NCBI GenBank assembly: GCA_029259715.1
Contig: JAJDEP010000003.1
Location: 637,174 to 701,173 of the forward strand
DNA: 64,000 bases
Source of the DNA: Planctomycetota bacterium
GTDB taxonomy: Bacteria > Planctomycetota > B15-G4
Direction of reading: 5' to 3'
A model generated the notes under the pieces. It was not told the origin of the DNA and ran no database searches. It worked only from the letters and a program-made list of their open reading frames with translations. How positions within the stretch are numbered: the first letter of the stretch is position 1; every line of letters begins with the position of its first letter. Made by a program: the position numbers and the translations under genes. Of the stretch, positions 8,749 through 17,319 are shown one piece after another.

Positions 8749-9693
8749 CTAAGGCAGCACCACCGTGCCCTCGTCCCCCTCCAACGCGGGCCCGAGGTGG
8801 GCGCAGTCGGTGATCAACGCCGGGCGCCCGGTGGCGGCCACGTAATCGCACACGGACTCGATCTTGGGCGCCATGCTGCCGCGCGGGAAGACGCCCTGGG
8901 CGAGCAGCTCCCGGGCCCGGGCCACGGTGATCTCGGCCAGGCGGCGCTGCTGAGGCGTCCCAAAGTCCTCGGACACGTGGGGCACGCCCGTGAGCACGAC
9001 GAAGGTCTCGGCCTCCAACGAGCGGGCGAGCAGGCAGGCGGTGCGGTCCTTGTCGACGACGGCCTCGACGCCGATCAGCCCCGTCCCCGGTTCGGCGCGG
9101 ACGGGCACACCGCCTCCGCCGCCGGCGATGACCACGTGCCCCACGCGCGCCGCCGCGGCAATGGCGTCGAGCTCGACCACCCGCACCGGTCGCGGCGACG
9201 GCACCACCCGGCGCCAGCCCTTGCCCTGTTCCTCCACCATGTGCCAGCCGCGCTCGCGTTGGGCGATCTGGGCTTCGTCGGCGTCGTAGTGCGGCCCGAT
9301 GGGCTTGGACGGCGAGCGGAAGGCCGGGTCGTCCGCCTCGACCACGACCTGGGTCAGGATCGACGTCACGTCGACGGCGGAACCCTGGGCCAGCAGGGCG
9401 TTGCCGAGCGCCCGCGAGAGCAGGTAGCCGATGGACCCCTGGGTCTCGGCCACCATCACATCCAGGGTCTCTGCGGGAAGTCGCGCCGCCATGCCCTCCA
9501 CGCGCAGCAGGATCATGCCCACCTGCGGCCCGTTGCCGTGGACGAGCACCACGCCCGGACAGCGCCCGAGCAGCAGCATCACCGCCCGGGCCAGGTCGTC
9601 GGCCCGGGACTCCTGCTGCTCGGGGTGGAAGGGGTCGGGCAGCAGGGCGTTGCCGCCAAAGGCGAGCACGGCGAGTCCGGAACGGGAGGTCAT
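8749..9693 (-). CDS. arcC: Carbamate kinase
   Basis: 314 residues, the usual length for carbamate kinase, which makes ATP from carbamoyl phosphate and ADP in the last step of arginine-deiminase-type or allantoin/purine fermentation. Family motifs are intact: FGGNALL near the start, VLVHGNGPQVG, SKPIGPHY, IAGGGGGVPV, the phosphate-binding VVDKDRTACLLA and GSMAPKIESVCDYV. The start is the ATG at 9693; open sequence upstream lacks a plausible alternative. No arginine deiminase or ornithine carbamoyltransferase gene is nearby, so its pathway cannot be read from context. The downstream secreted protein begins one base after its stop, so translation of the two may be coupled although their functions look unrelated. 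Confidence 0.95.
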   Translation of the reverse strand: MTSRSGLAVLAFGGNALLPDPFHPEQQESRADDLARAVMLLLGRCPGVVLVHGNGPQVGMILLRVEGMAARLPAETLDVMVAETQGSIGYLLSRALGNALLAQGSAVDVTSILTQVVVEADDPAFRSPSKPIGPHYDADEAQIAQRERGWHMVEEQGKGWRRVVPSPRPVRVVELDAIAAAARVGHVVIAGGGGGVPVRAEPGTGLIGVEAVVDKDRTACLLARSLEAETFVVLTGVPHVSEDFGTPQQRRLAEITVARARELLAQGVFPRGSMAPKIESVCDYVAATGRPALITDCAHLGPALEGDEGTVVLP

Positions 9694-9842
9694 CGATGCC
9701 GTTCTAGGCGCCGGGTGTCCGTCGATCCAGGTCGAACCGTCACCGTCCGGGCATGCAAGCCGCAGGCCACGATTCCCTAGAATGTCGGTGGCCGAACGCA
9801 AATGCCGGCGGCCCGGCGGACAGCAGCCACGTGGAGGGCGCC

Positions 9843-10382
9843 ATGACCCCATCGACACTCACTGCCCGCGAGCTCGGCGACGCCCTCACCGACGACGAGG
9901 TGCGCGGCATCACCATGATCCAGCTGGCCCTGGCCGGTGGCGTCGTCATGTTCGGGGCCGTCATCGTGTTCCTGGCGATGACCAGCGATCACGCCCCGGA
10001 CGACGCCGGCCCCCTCAACATCATCTGCTTGGTCGCGGGCCTGCTGTTCCTCTCCTGCGCCGGCGTCGGGCAGGTCCTGTTCGGCTTGATGCTCACCCCC
10101 GATCGCCTGCCCGCGGCCGAGGGCCCGGCCCGGGCGGCCGCCGCCGTGGACAAGCTCAAGGTGGCCATCATCGTGCGCCTGGCCCTGCTGGAGGGCCCCG
10201 CGCTGCTCGGACTGGTGGCCGCGTTGCTGGCCATCAACGCCGGCCGTCTGCCGGCCGAGCCGGTCTATGCCTTGACCGCTCTTCCGGCATTGGCCTTCGT
10301 GGCCTTTGCCGCCGTGACCATGCCCACCCGCGAGCGCCTGCTCAATGTGCTGACCCGGCGCTTCACCGCGTCGATGGGCTGA
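9843..10382 (+). CDS. Hypothetical four-helix membrane protein
   Basis: 179 residues with four hydrophobic segments at about 25-47, 58-85, 105-125 and 135-155. A charged N-terminus (TARELGDALTDDEVR) lies before the first helix. I do not recognise a family. The ATG at 9843 has a strong ribosome-binding site, GGAGGG at 9832-9837. The gene lies between divergent arcC and RecQ in the same direction as RecQ, with 163 bases to RecQ. A short duplication around its stop codon gives a second in-frame TGA 15 bases downstream. Confidence 0.75.
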   Translation: MTPSTLTARELGDALTDDEVRGITMIQLALAGGVVMFGAVIVFLAMTSDHAPDDAGPLNIICLVAGLLFLSCAGVGQVLFGLMLTPDRLPAAEGPARAAAAVDKLKVAIIVRLALLEGPALLGLVAALLAINAGRLPAEPVYALTALPALAFVAFAAVTMPTRERLLNVLTRRFTASMG

Positions 10383-10407
10383 GCCCCGGCCCGCTGAGCC
10401 GGCCCCG
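10378..10407. repeat. 15-bp tandem duplication spanning a stop codon
   Basis: GCTGAGCC starts at 10378 and again at 10393. The first copy contains the stop codon of the membrane-protein gene; the second gives another in-frame TGA. The following CGGCCC stretches are also similar. Confidence 0.5.
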
Positions 10408-10545
10408 ACGCAGCCGCTCGTCCCGTGCCGCGGGTATGCCATTGTGATGTGATCGGGAGCCGGCGCCCCCGTCTCCAGCTCAGGCGCGGATTCGTGGCGG
10501 ATCCGAGGGGAGGACGACATCACCGAGAGCCTCGACAACGACGGC

Positions 10546-12645
10546 ATGCCGACGACGAAGGACCTCGCGTCGGAGCGGAGCGACACCCTTCCGTCGGAAG
10601 CGTCCCTCGAGCAGGCGCTGCAGCGCTTCGGCCACGACAGCTTCCGCCCGGGCCAACGCGAGGCCATCGAGACCCTGCTCGAGGAGCGACGCTTGCTGCT
10701 GGTGGCCCCCACCGGCGGGGGCAAGAGCCTCAACTACCAGCTGCCGGCCTTGCTGCTGCCGGGCACCACGGTGGTGGTCTCGCCGCTCATCGCGCTCATG
10801 CACGACCAGGTCTCGGCCCTCACCGCCCAGGGCATCGCCGCGACCTACCTGGCCTCGACCCTCGAGCACGACGAGCTGGCCCGACGCACCGAGGCCCTCG
10901 CCGCCGGCGAATTGCAGCTCGTGTACGTGGCCCCGGAGCGCCTGGGACATCGCGGATTCCGCTCGGTCCTGGCGAGCATCGCGTGCCCCCTGGTGGCCAT
11001 CGACGAGGCCCACTGCATCAGCGAATGGGGACACGACTTCCGGCCCGACTACCTCGCGCTGGGCCAGTTCGTCGACGACATGCCGGAAGCACGGGTGCTG
11101 GCCTGCACCGCCACGGCCACGCCCATCGTGCGCGACGAGATCCTGACCCGCTTGCACCTGCCGGCGGACACGCCCCAGCGGGTGCACGGTTTCGCGCGTC
11201 CGAACCTCTCCCTCGGCGTGAGCGAGGTGCGGCGCGGCAGCGAGCGCGAGCGGGCCGTCGACGAGGCCCTGGCCCGCACCCTCGTGCGGCCCGAGGACGA
11301 AGCCGGGGCCGCCATCATCTACGCGCCCACGCGACGGTCCACCGAAGAGGAGGCCATCCGACTGGCCAACGACGGTTGGCGCGCCGACGCCTACCACGCG
11401 GGCCTCGAAGGCGCCGTGCGCGATGCTGTGCAGACGGCCTTCTCCAACGGCGAGCTGCAGGTCGTGGTGGCCACCAACGCCTTCGGCATGGGCATCGACC
11501 GCGCGGACGTGCGCCTCGTGACCCACCTCGCGCCGCCCGGATCGCTCGAGGCCTACTACCAGGAGGTGGGACGCGCCGGGCGCGACGGCGAGCCCGCCGA
11601 GGGCCTGCTGCTCACCGCGTCCGGCGACCTCGCCCACCGACGTCGGCTGATCGACTCCGACGCCGAGCGCTCGGCGGGGATGCGCGACGACGAAGCCGCC
11701 GGCGAGCTCGTGCGGCACAAATGGAACATGTTTCTCGAGCTGATGCGCTGGGCCGAGGGCGGCAGCTGCCGTCACGACGCGATCCTGCGCTACTTCGGCG
11801 ACGAGGAAGAGACCCTCTCGGGCTGCGGTCGCTGCGACAACTGCCGCGCCTGGTCACGCACCACCGACGACCCCGACGAGGTCTCGATCCTCGTGCGCAT
11901 GGCCCTCAGCGGGGTCGCCCGCGTGCACGGCCGGTACGGCCTGGGGCTGGCGGCCAAGCTGCTCAAGGGCCTGCCCGACGACCGCCTCGCCCGCACCGGG
12001 CTCGACGAGACGACCACCTTCGGCGTGCTCAACGACCGCAGCGAGGATTGGATCTCGCGCCTGATCCGACGCTGCGTCAGCGCGGGTTGGGTCGACTTCC
12101 GCGGCGGCGACCGCCCCGTGGTGGTGCTCACCGCCGAGGGCAACGACGTCATGCTGCAGAAGCGCGAGGCGCGCCTGTTGCTGCCGCCCGAGGCGTTGCT
12201 CACCGAGCGTGGGTCCGGGCGCTCGCGCCGTGATCGCTCCCCGCGCCGCGACGACCGCCATCCGCAACGCCGCAAGCGGAGCAAGCCCCGCGCCGAGCCC
12301 GAGGCGCCGCTCGAATTCGCCGACCGCGAGCTGTTCGAAGCCCTGCGCCGTCACCGCCTGCAGGTCGCGCGCTCCGAGTCGGTGCCCCCCTATGTCGTCG
12401 CCAGCGATCGCACGCTGCGCGAGCTCGCGCGCTGCCGACCCGAGGACTTCGACGGCCTCTGCGCAGTCCACGGCATCGGCCCGGCCAAGGCCGAACGCTA
12501 CGGCGAGGGCCTCCTCGGCGTCATCAATGGCGGCGACGGTGCCCCCGACGACGAGCCTGACGTCGGTGTCGCCGACGGCGACCAGGACGACGAGGCCTGC
12601 GCAGAGGGACAGGCCTTCAACGACGAGGCACCCGCGGCTTCCTAG
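10546..12645 (+). CDS. recQ: ATP-dependent DNA helicase RecQ
   Basis: 699 residues. RecQ unwinds DNA 3'-to-5' in recombinational repair and replication restart. The helicase core shows motif [17 protein letters not shown], the DEAH box in [17 protein letters not shown], and motifs V-VI in [18 protein letters not shown] and [17 protein letters not shown]. The RecQ zinc site is present ([13 protein letters not shown] then GCGRCDNC), followed by a winged-helix RQC region. After a basic linker comes an HRDC domain at the C-terminus ([15 protein letters not shown] to [12 protein letters not shown]). An acidic tail ends the protein. The ATG at 10546 is the first start in the frame. Its TAG forms a CTAG palindrome shared with the end of a short minus-strand remnant. 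Confidence 0.96.
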   Translation: MPTTKDLASERSDTLPSEASLEQALQRFGHDSFRPGQREAIETLLEERRLLLVAPTGGGKSLNYQLPALLLPGTTVVVSPLIALMHDQVSALTAQGIAATYLASTLEHDELARRTEALAAGELQLVYVAPERLGHRGFRSVLASIACPLVAIDEAHCISEWGHDFRPDYLALGQFVDDMPEARVLACTATATPIVRDEILTRLHLPADTPQRVHGFARPNLSLGVSEVRRGSERERAVDEALARTLVRPEDEAGAAIIYAPTRRSTEEEAIRLANDGWRADAYHAGLEGAVRDAVQTAFSNGELQVVVATNAFGMGIDRADVRLVTHLAPPGSLEAYYQEVGRAGRDGEPAEGLLLTASGDLAHRRRLIDSDAERSAGMRDDEAAGELVRHKWNMFLELMRWAEGGSCRHDAILRYFGDEEETLSGCGRCDNCRAWSRTTDDPDEVSILVRMALSGVARVHGRYGLGLAAKLLKGLPDDRLARTGLDETTTFGVLNDRSEDWISRLIRRCVSAGWVDFRGGDRPVVVLTAEGNDVMLQKREARLLLPPEALLTERGSGRSRRDRSPRRDDRHPQRRKRSKPRAEPEAPLEFADRELFEALRRHRLQVARSESVPPYVVASDRTLRELARCRPEDFDGLCAVHGIGPAKAERYGEGLLGVINGGDGAPDDEPDVGVADGDQDDEACAEGQAFNDEAPAAS

Positions 12646-12728
12646 ATCGGGAAGTCGATGAAGGCCTTCGATTCGTGGGCCCCGAACAAAAGGACGATGA
12701 GCATCAGCTGCGGCGCGAGGCGGCGCAC
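12642..12728 (-). pseudogene. Short remnant resembling the C-terminus of an MBOAT acyltransferase
   Basis: Between two minus-strand stops (12729-12731 and 12642-12644) lie 28 codons whose product ends [20 protein letters not shown] hydrophobic helix followed by Phe-Ile-x-Phe and a C-terminal stop resembles the tail of bacterial MBOAT O-acyltransferases, which often end FIYFQF (from memory, not searched). The stop overlaps the RecQ stop in a CTAG palindrome, as at two intact convergent gene pairs in this window. I found no further MBOAT-like sequence upstream, so at most the tail survives. Confidence 0.3.
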
Positions 12729-13047
12729 TCAGCCTCCCTCGCTTCCGTCGCCCTTGGACACGAGATGTCCGACGTTCTGCTCGCGGTGATACGCCGCGGG
12801 CCCCCTTGCACGACCGCCATCAGTCGATCCCAGCGCCGACGCTCTCGAATTCGCTGCCGTCTCTGCCTGCGTTGCTGACTGCGGTTGCCTTGACGGTTCA
12901 CTCAACCTGACCTACTTTTCCAGAAGCCAATTCTGGGCACGGCGGTCCCCGGGAGGGGGATTCGGTTCGAGCAGCCAACGCGCTTCATCCGTGAAGAGTG
13001 CGGGAGTCCGTCCATGGGTGACGCCCGCACCTGGTGCCCGATTCATC
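12646..13047. other. 402-base intergenic region upstream of the collagen-like gene
   Basis: Apart from the possible MBOAT tail at its left end, this stretch holds no gene I can support. An open frame at 12675-12878 (67 codons from a GTG) has no ribosome-binding site and no recognisable product. The right half is less GC-rich and contains a promoter-like pair at 12890-12918 and a small hairpin, CCAGAA-GCCAA-TTCTGG, at 12920-12936 near the expected transcription start. Confidence 0.5.
12890..12918 (+). promoter_or_regulatory. Candidate sigma-70-type promoter
   Basis: TTGACG at 12890-12895 matches the -35 consensus in five of six positions. After exactly 17 bases comes TACTTT at 12913-12918, a weaker -10. 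It lies in a locally AT-richer stretch and would give a leader of about 120 bases for the collagen-like gene that starts at 13048. Confidence 0.4.
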
Positions 13048-14775
13048 ATGAAATTCCTTGCTGGTCGAATGCTGTCCGTCGCCGGACTGCTGCTGGTTCT
13101 CAATTCCTCTCCCCTCACGGCTCAGGACGCGCCGGGCCTGATGCACCTCCAGGCGCGCGTGACCGACAACCTCGGCACGCCGGTCGTGGGCGCCATCGAT
13201 GTCACCGTGCGCATCTACAGCTCGGCGGTGGCCGCCACGCCCCTGTGGTTCGAGACCCATCTGGTCACGGCTGTGGATGGCGTCGTCAACGTCGTGCTCG
13301 GCAGCAACACACCGCTGCCCGCCGACATGTTCGACACGACCGAGCGCTGGATGGCCCTCAAGGTCGGCACCGACCTCGAGATGCTCCCGCGCCAACAGAT
13401 CACTTCGTCCCCCTACGCACGGCGGGCCCAGACGGCCAAGAACGCCGACGACGTCGACGGCAGTGACATCAACCCGAACACGGTCACCGTCAACGGCCAG
13501 GGCGTGATCAATTCCCTCGGCGAATGGGTCGGCGATCCCACCGGCCTCCAGGGCCCCATCGGTCCGACGGGTGCAGCCGGTGCTGATGGTTCCGACGGCG
13601 CCACGGGGCCGCAGGGTCCCATCGGCCTCACGGGTGCGCAGGGTCCTGCCGGCTCGACGGGTGCCACCGGCCCGCAAGGCCCCATCGGTCTCACCGGCCC
13701 CGAGGGACCCGAGGGTCCGCCGGCCGACACCAGCAACCTCCTCGAACTCTCCGGCGGCACCATGACCGGTGCCATCGTCAACACCGGTGACCCGGCCATC
13801 ACCATGGGTAAGGGCAACTTCGGCTCGGGCAACACGAATCCCGGTGCGCAGGCCTTCGTGGCCGGCTCGGACAACGACGCGGTCGGCGCCCAGGCGACGG
13901 TCAGTGGCGGCACCAGCAACGAGACCGGCGCCGACTTCGCCACGGTCGGTGGAGGCTTCAACAACAACGCGGCCGCTAGCGGTGGCACGGTGGCCGGCGG
14001 TTCGAACAACGTGATCCTCTCGAACGCCGGGACCATCGGTGGTGGTCTGTTCAACACGGCCGGCGGCTCGGGCTTCGGCGCCATCGGCGGCGGCTTCTCG
14101 AACACAGTCAATGGCCTCAACGCCACCATCCCCGGCGGCGCCAGCAACTTCGTCTCCGGCGACTACGCCTTCGCGGCCGGCCAGCGCAGCCGCGCGGTCC
14201 ACGACGGCGCCTTCGTCTGGAACGACTCCGTCGACGCCGGCATGGTCGGCGGTCAGCTGCTCGAGTCGACCGGTCCCGATCAGTTCCTCGCACGCGCGGC
14301 GGGCGGGTTCTGGTTCGGCGACACGGGCTCGGTGAGCATCGGTGCCGGCGACCTGATCTCCACGTCGACGGGCGCCTCGCTCACGACGGGCGGCACCTGG
14401 GCCAACGCCTCCGACGTGAACCTCAAGGAGAACATGGACGTCGTCGACCCGATCGACGTGCTCTCGCGCCTCGTGGGCCTGCAACTGTGGACCTACAACT
14501 ACAAGCGCGAGCCGGACCAGATCCGCCACCTGGGCCCGACGGCCCAGGACTTCGCCGAGAGCTTCGGACTGGGCGGCTCCGACCGGTCGATCACGACCAT
14601 CGACGCCGACGGTGTGGCCCTCGCCGCGATCCAGGGCTTGCACGCCCTGGTCGTCCAGCGCGACGCGCGCATCGGCGAACTCGATGTCCGCCTCACGGAG
14701 CAGGACCAGAAGATCGCGCGGCTCGAGGCGCTCCTGATCCAGTTGCAGGCCGATGTGGCCGGGACGGATCGATGA
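13048..14775 (+). CDS. Secreted collagen-like protein with YadA-head-like repeats and S74 intramolecular chaperone
   Basis: 575 residues. A signal peptide (MKFLAGRMLSVAGLLLVLNS, cleavage near TAQ) is followed by an N-terminal beta domain. Residues 166-225 are twenty uninterrupted Gly-X-Y triplets (GLQ GPI GPT ... GPE GPE GPP). Gly/Asn-rich head-like repeats of the YadA type follow (ATVSGGTSNETGADFATVGG and similar, about 285-390). The end is a peptidase S74 domain. In S74 proteins the domain folds a trimer and then cuts itself off with a Ser-Lys dyad; here ASDVNLKE gives Ser455 and Lys460 with the same five-residue spacing, so the dyad appears intact. Likely an extracellular trimeric fibre. 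The ATG at 13048 is preferred to a GTG at 12991 because it starts the signal peptide. Confidence 0.85.
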   Translation: MKFLAGRMLSVAGLLLVLNSSPLTAQDAPGLMHLQARVTDNLGTPVVGAIDVTVRIYSSAVAATPLWFETHLVTAVDGVVNVVLGSNTPLPADMFDTTERWMALKVGTDLEMLPRQQITSSPYARRAQTAKNADDVDGSDINPNTVTVNGQGVINSLGEWVGDPTGLQGPIGPTGAAGADGSDGATGPQGPIGLTGAQGPAGSTGATGPQGPIGLTGPEGPEGPPADTSNLLELSGGTMTGAIVNTGDPAITMGKGNFGSGNTNPGAQAFVAGSDNDAVGAQATVSGGTSNETGADFATVGGGFNNNAAASGGTVAGGSNNVILSNAGTIGGGLFNTAGGSGFGAIGGGFSNTVNGLNATIPGGASNFVSGDYAFAAGQRSRAVHDGAFVWNDSVDAGMVGGQLLESTGPDQFLARAAGGFWFGDTGSVSIGAGDLISTSTGASLTTGGTWANASDVNLKENMDVVDPIDVLSRLVGLQLWTYNYKREPDQIRHLGPTAQDFAESFGLGGSDRSITTIDADGVALAAIQGLHALVVQRDARIGELDVRLTEQDQKIARLEALLIQLQADVAGTDR

Positions 14776-15608
14776 CGTTGAACGCACGCTTCCTGCTGCC
14801 CGCCGTCCTGGCCCTCGCCGCGTCTCCGCTGGCCGCGCAGGTCGCCAGCAGTTCGTCCTTCGCCCTCGAGGGATTCTCCCTGGGGACCGCCGGCGGCGGC
14901 ATGAGCGGCTTCAGCCACTCGGCCCTCGTCAACGTCATGCCCATGACCTACCCCGAGGTGACCTCGACCAACTTCGAGGCCCGCGTCGGATTCTTCGGCG
15001 GCGCGGACATCACGCTGGGCAACAGCACCGTGATCTGGGGCGTGACACCGACGCGCGCCCACCGCTCCGGCGGCACGCCGTTCAACGTCCACGGCATGAA
15101 CCTCGACGCCCAGGGCCCGGCGCTGCCCGTCCTGACCATGGGCAGCACGGTCGCGACCGGCGTCGGCGTCGCGTCGAACACCTGGGTCACCGGCGTGACG
15201 CCCGCCGGCAGCTCCGGCCCCAAGGACGTGGGCTACTCCCAGGGATCCAACACGGACTCGTTGCAGGCCGGCTTCATCAACACGCCGGCGACCATCGCGT
15301 CCATCGAGGTCATGCGGGGCGCTCCGTGGCGACTGGAGAACTACGGCGCCGTGGGAGACTCGTTCGTGATGCTCGCCTCGACGACCACGACGATGGCCCC
15401 CACCGAATTCGGCCTGCTGCTCATCGGCCCCGACATCCTGTTCGTGATCCTGTCGGCCCCCTACTTCCCGCCTGAGGGCTTCCTGAGCCTCGAATTCATC
15501 ATGCCGAACAACCCCAACCTGGCCGGGCTGAACGTCTTCATCCAGAACATCAACGTGTCGGGCGGCGGAAACACCCTCACCAACCGGACCACGACGCTGA
15601 TCCACTGA
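14772..15608 (+). CDS. Exported IPT/TIG-like protein coupled to the collagen-like gene
   Basis: 278 residues with a signal peptide (MTLNARFLLPAVLALAASPL, cleavage near LAAQ). The middle part (NSTVIWGVTPTRAHRSGGTP onwards) has the spacing of an IPT/TIG immunoglobulin-like domain, a fold used in surface binding. No catalytic motif is visible. The ATG overlaps the previous stop (ATGA), so the two are translationally coupled and probably act together at the cell surface. Partner role is inferred only from coupling. Confidence 0.75.
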   Translation: MTLNARFLLPAVLALAASPLAAQVASSSSFALEGFSLGTAGGGMSGFSHSALVNVMPMTYPEVTSTNFEARVGFFGGADITLGNSTVIWGVTPTRAHRSGGTPFNVHGMNLDAQGPALPVLTMGSTVATGVGVASNTWVTGVTPAGSSGPKDVGYSQGSNTDSLQAGFINTPATIASIEVMRGAPWRLENYGAVGDSFVMLASTTTTMAPTEFGLLLIGPDILFVILSAPYFPPEGFLSLEFIMPNNPNLAGLNVFIQNINVSGGGNTLTNRTTTLIH

Positions 15609-15726
15609 TCGCTGCGCTCCCTTGCGTGGACAGAATCGGGACGGCCAGCGGACAATTTTGGCCGAGCCACTTTCCACTTCAGGAAATCCGGATAAACTCC
15701 CGGCAGGCCATATGTGAGGTGAAAGC

Positions 15727-17319
15727 ATGATCAGGAACCCACAGACGGCCGTCGGCATGGGAATGGGCTCCTTCCTCTGTGCCGCCGGTCTCTCAATCAT
15801 GTGCGCTGCGGCGTCTGCGCAGCGCTTGGACGAGACCGTCGGGGTCTTCCCGGACGTGGGCTTCGCGACCCCCACCACGTCGGTGGGCGAGGACGCGGGA
15901 GCCATCACCGTCACGGTGCAGCTCGCCAACGCGACGACGGGCAATGTGCGTGTGCCCTTCACCGTCGAGGGCTCGGCGACCGCCCCCGACGATTACGTCA
16001 TCTCGTCGAGCCCGCTGATCATTCCGGCCGGGCAGACCTCCGCCGACATCCAGATCAGCGTGGTGGACGACAACCTCTTCGAGAGCGACCAGGCCATCCT
16101 GATCCAGCTGAAGCGGCCCATCGGCGGGCAGCTCATCCGCCGCCGTGCCACCCACGAAGTCGCGATCCGCGAGACGGAACTCGGCGATCCCATCGAGGGT
16201 CTGTCCATGGCCCAGCTCGACGCCTTCGAGCGCGGGCGGATCGTGTTCGATCGACGCTTCTCGCCCAGCGAGGGACTCGGCCCCTTCTACAACGCCACGT
16301 CCTGCTCGTCGTGCCACAGCAAGCCCGTCTCGGGCGGCGCCGCTGCGCTCTATCGCAACTTCTACCTGTCCGTCTACTACAGCGGCTCGCCGTTCAATCA
16401 GAGTTCGGCCATCCCGCCCTTCCTGAGCCAGGTCGTACCCGCCTTCGGTACGGGCCTCGACCATCCGACCGCTCAGTTCTCCCTGGAAGGGGGACGCCCG
16501 CCGATCCCCGACACCGTCTTCGGCCTGCCGGTGCTCTCGGCGCAGCGCAACTCCATTCCGACGTTCGGCACGGGGCTGTTCGAGTTCATCAGCGACGCCA
16601 CCATCCTGGCCAGCAACGATCCGTCCGACAGCGACTTCGACGGCATCAGCGGGCGGGCGAACACGCAACTCAACGGCGCCGCCGTCGGACGCTTCGGGAC
16701 CAAGGCGCAGGTGAACAACATCGAGCTGTTCACCCGCGGTCCGTTGCAGAACCAGATGGGCATCACCACCGACCCGGTGGACGGCCTGGCCGGCATCGTC
16801 AGCCTGCCCCACGCCGCCGTGCAAGTGGGGGCAGATCCCAACGACCCCACGGTCGATGACGACGGAGTGCCCGACCCCGAGCTGAGCGTCGCGGATCTGG
16901 CCGACTTGATCACCTTCGCCAAGTTCCTGGCTCCGCCCCTGCGTCAGCCCTTCACGAATCAGGCGCGTCGGGGCGAGCAGGTGTTCGACACCATCGGTTG
17001 CACCAGCTGCCACATCCCCTCGCTGCCGAGCAGCCTCGGGCCGGTCAACGCCTACACCGACCTCGTCATGCACGACCTGGGCGTCGACCTGAGGGATCAG
17101 ATCATCCTCGGCGACAGCCAGTTCAGCCTGAACGAGTTCCGCACGCAGCCCCTCTGGGGCATCGCCCACGTCGCCCCCTATATGCATGACGGCCGCGCGT
17201 CGACCCTCACCGAGGCCATCGAACTGCATGCCGGCGAAGGCTTGGCCAGCCGCAACGCTTTCGTCGCCCTGCCCGTCACCGACAAGGCTGCTTTGATCGC
17301 CTTCCTGGAGTCCCTGTGA
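15727..17319 (+). CDS. Calx-beta / di-haem oxidoreductase fusion (DUF1111, DHOR family)
   Basis: 530 residues, exported. After the signal peptide comes a Calx-beta-like domain (about 40-140; VSVGEDAGAITVTVQLAN-type start, GSATAPDDYV and a DDN-FE turn). A di-haem oxidoreductase domain of the COG3488/DUF1111 type follows. Haem c motifs are CSSCH at 193-197 and CTSCH at 425-429, and the segment GIAHVAPYMHDGRASTL is a family signature. Such proteins are related to cytochrome c peroxidases and thiol oxidoreductases. Ribosome-binding sequence GAGGTG lies 7 bases before the ATG. The next gene starts in the overlap TGATG. The fusion to Calx-beta is unusual. Confidence 0.87.
   Translation: MIRNPQTAVGMGMGSFLCAAGLSIMCAAASAQRLDETVGVFPDVGFATPTTSVGEDAGAITVTVQLANATTGNVRVPFTVEGSATAPDDYVISSSPLIIPAGQTSADIQISVVDDNLFESDQAILIQLKRPIGGQLIRRRATHEVAIRETELGDPIEGLSMAQLDAFERGRIVFDRRFSPSEGLGPFYNATSCSSCHSKPVSGGAAALYRNFYLSVYYSGSPFNQSSAIPPFLSQVVPAFGTGLDHPTAQFSLEGGRPPIPDTVFGLPVLSAQRNSIPTFGTGLFEFISDATILASNDPSDSDFDGISGRANTQLNGAAVGRFGTKAQVNNIELFTRGPLQNQMGITTDPVDGLAGIVSLPHAAVQVGADPNDPTVDDDGVPDPELSVADLADLITFAKFLAPPLRQPFTNQARRGEQVFDTIGCTSCHIPSLPSSLGPVNAYTDLVMHDLGVDLRDQIILGDSQFSLNEFRTQPLWGIAHVAPYMHDGRASTLTEAIELHAGEGLASRNAFVALPVTDKAALIAFLESL

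Noticed and set aside
12675..12878. 67-codon plus-strand frame in the spacer after recQ
   Set aside because: GTG start without a ribosome-binding site, no recognisable product and a Cys/Arg-rich end; kept only as a note in the spacer description.
12985..14787. 600-codon open frame antisense to the collagen-like gene
   Set aside because: Gly/Ala/Arg/Val-rich product with no motif. The plus strand has the signal peptide, Gly-X-Y repeats and S74 domain.
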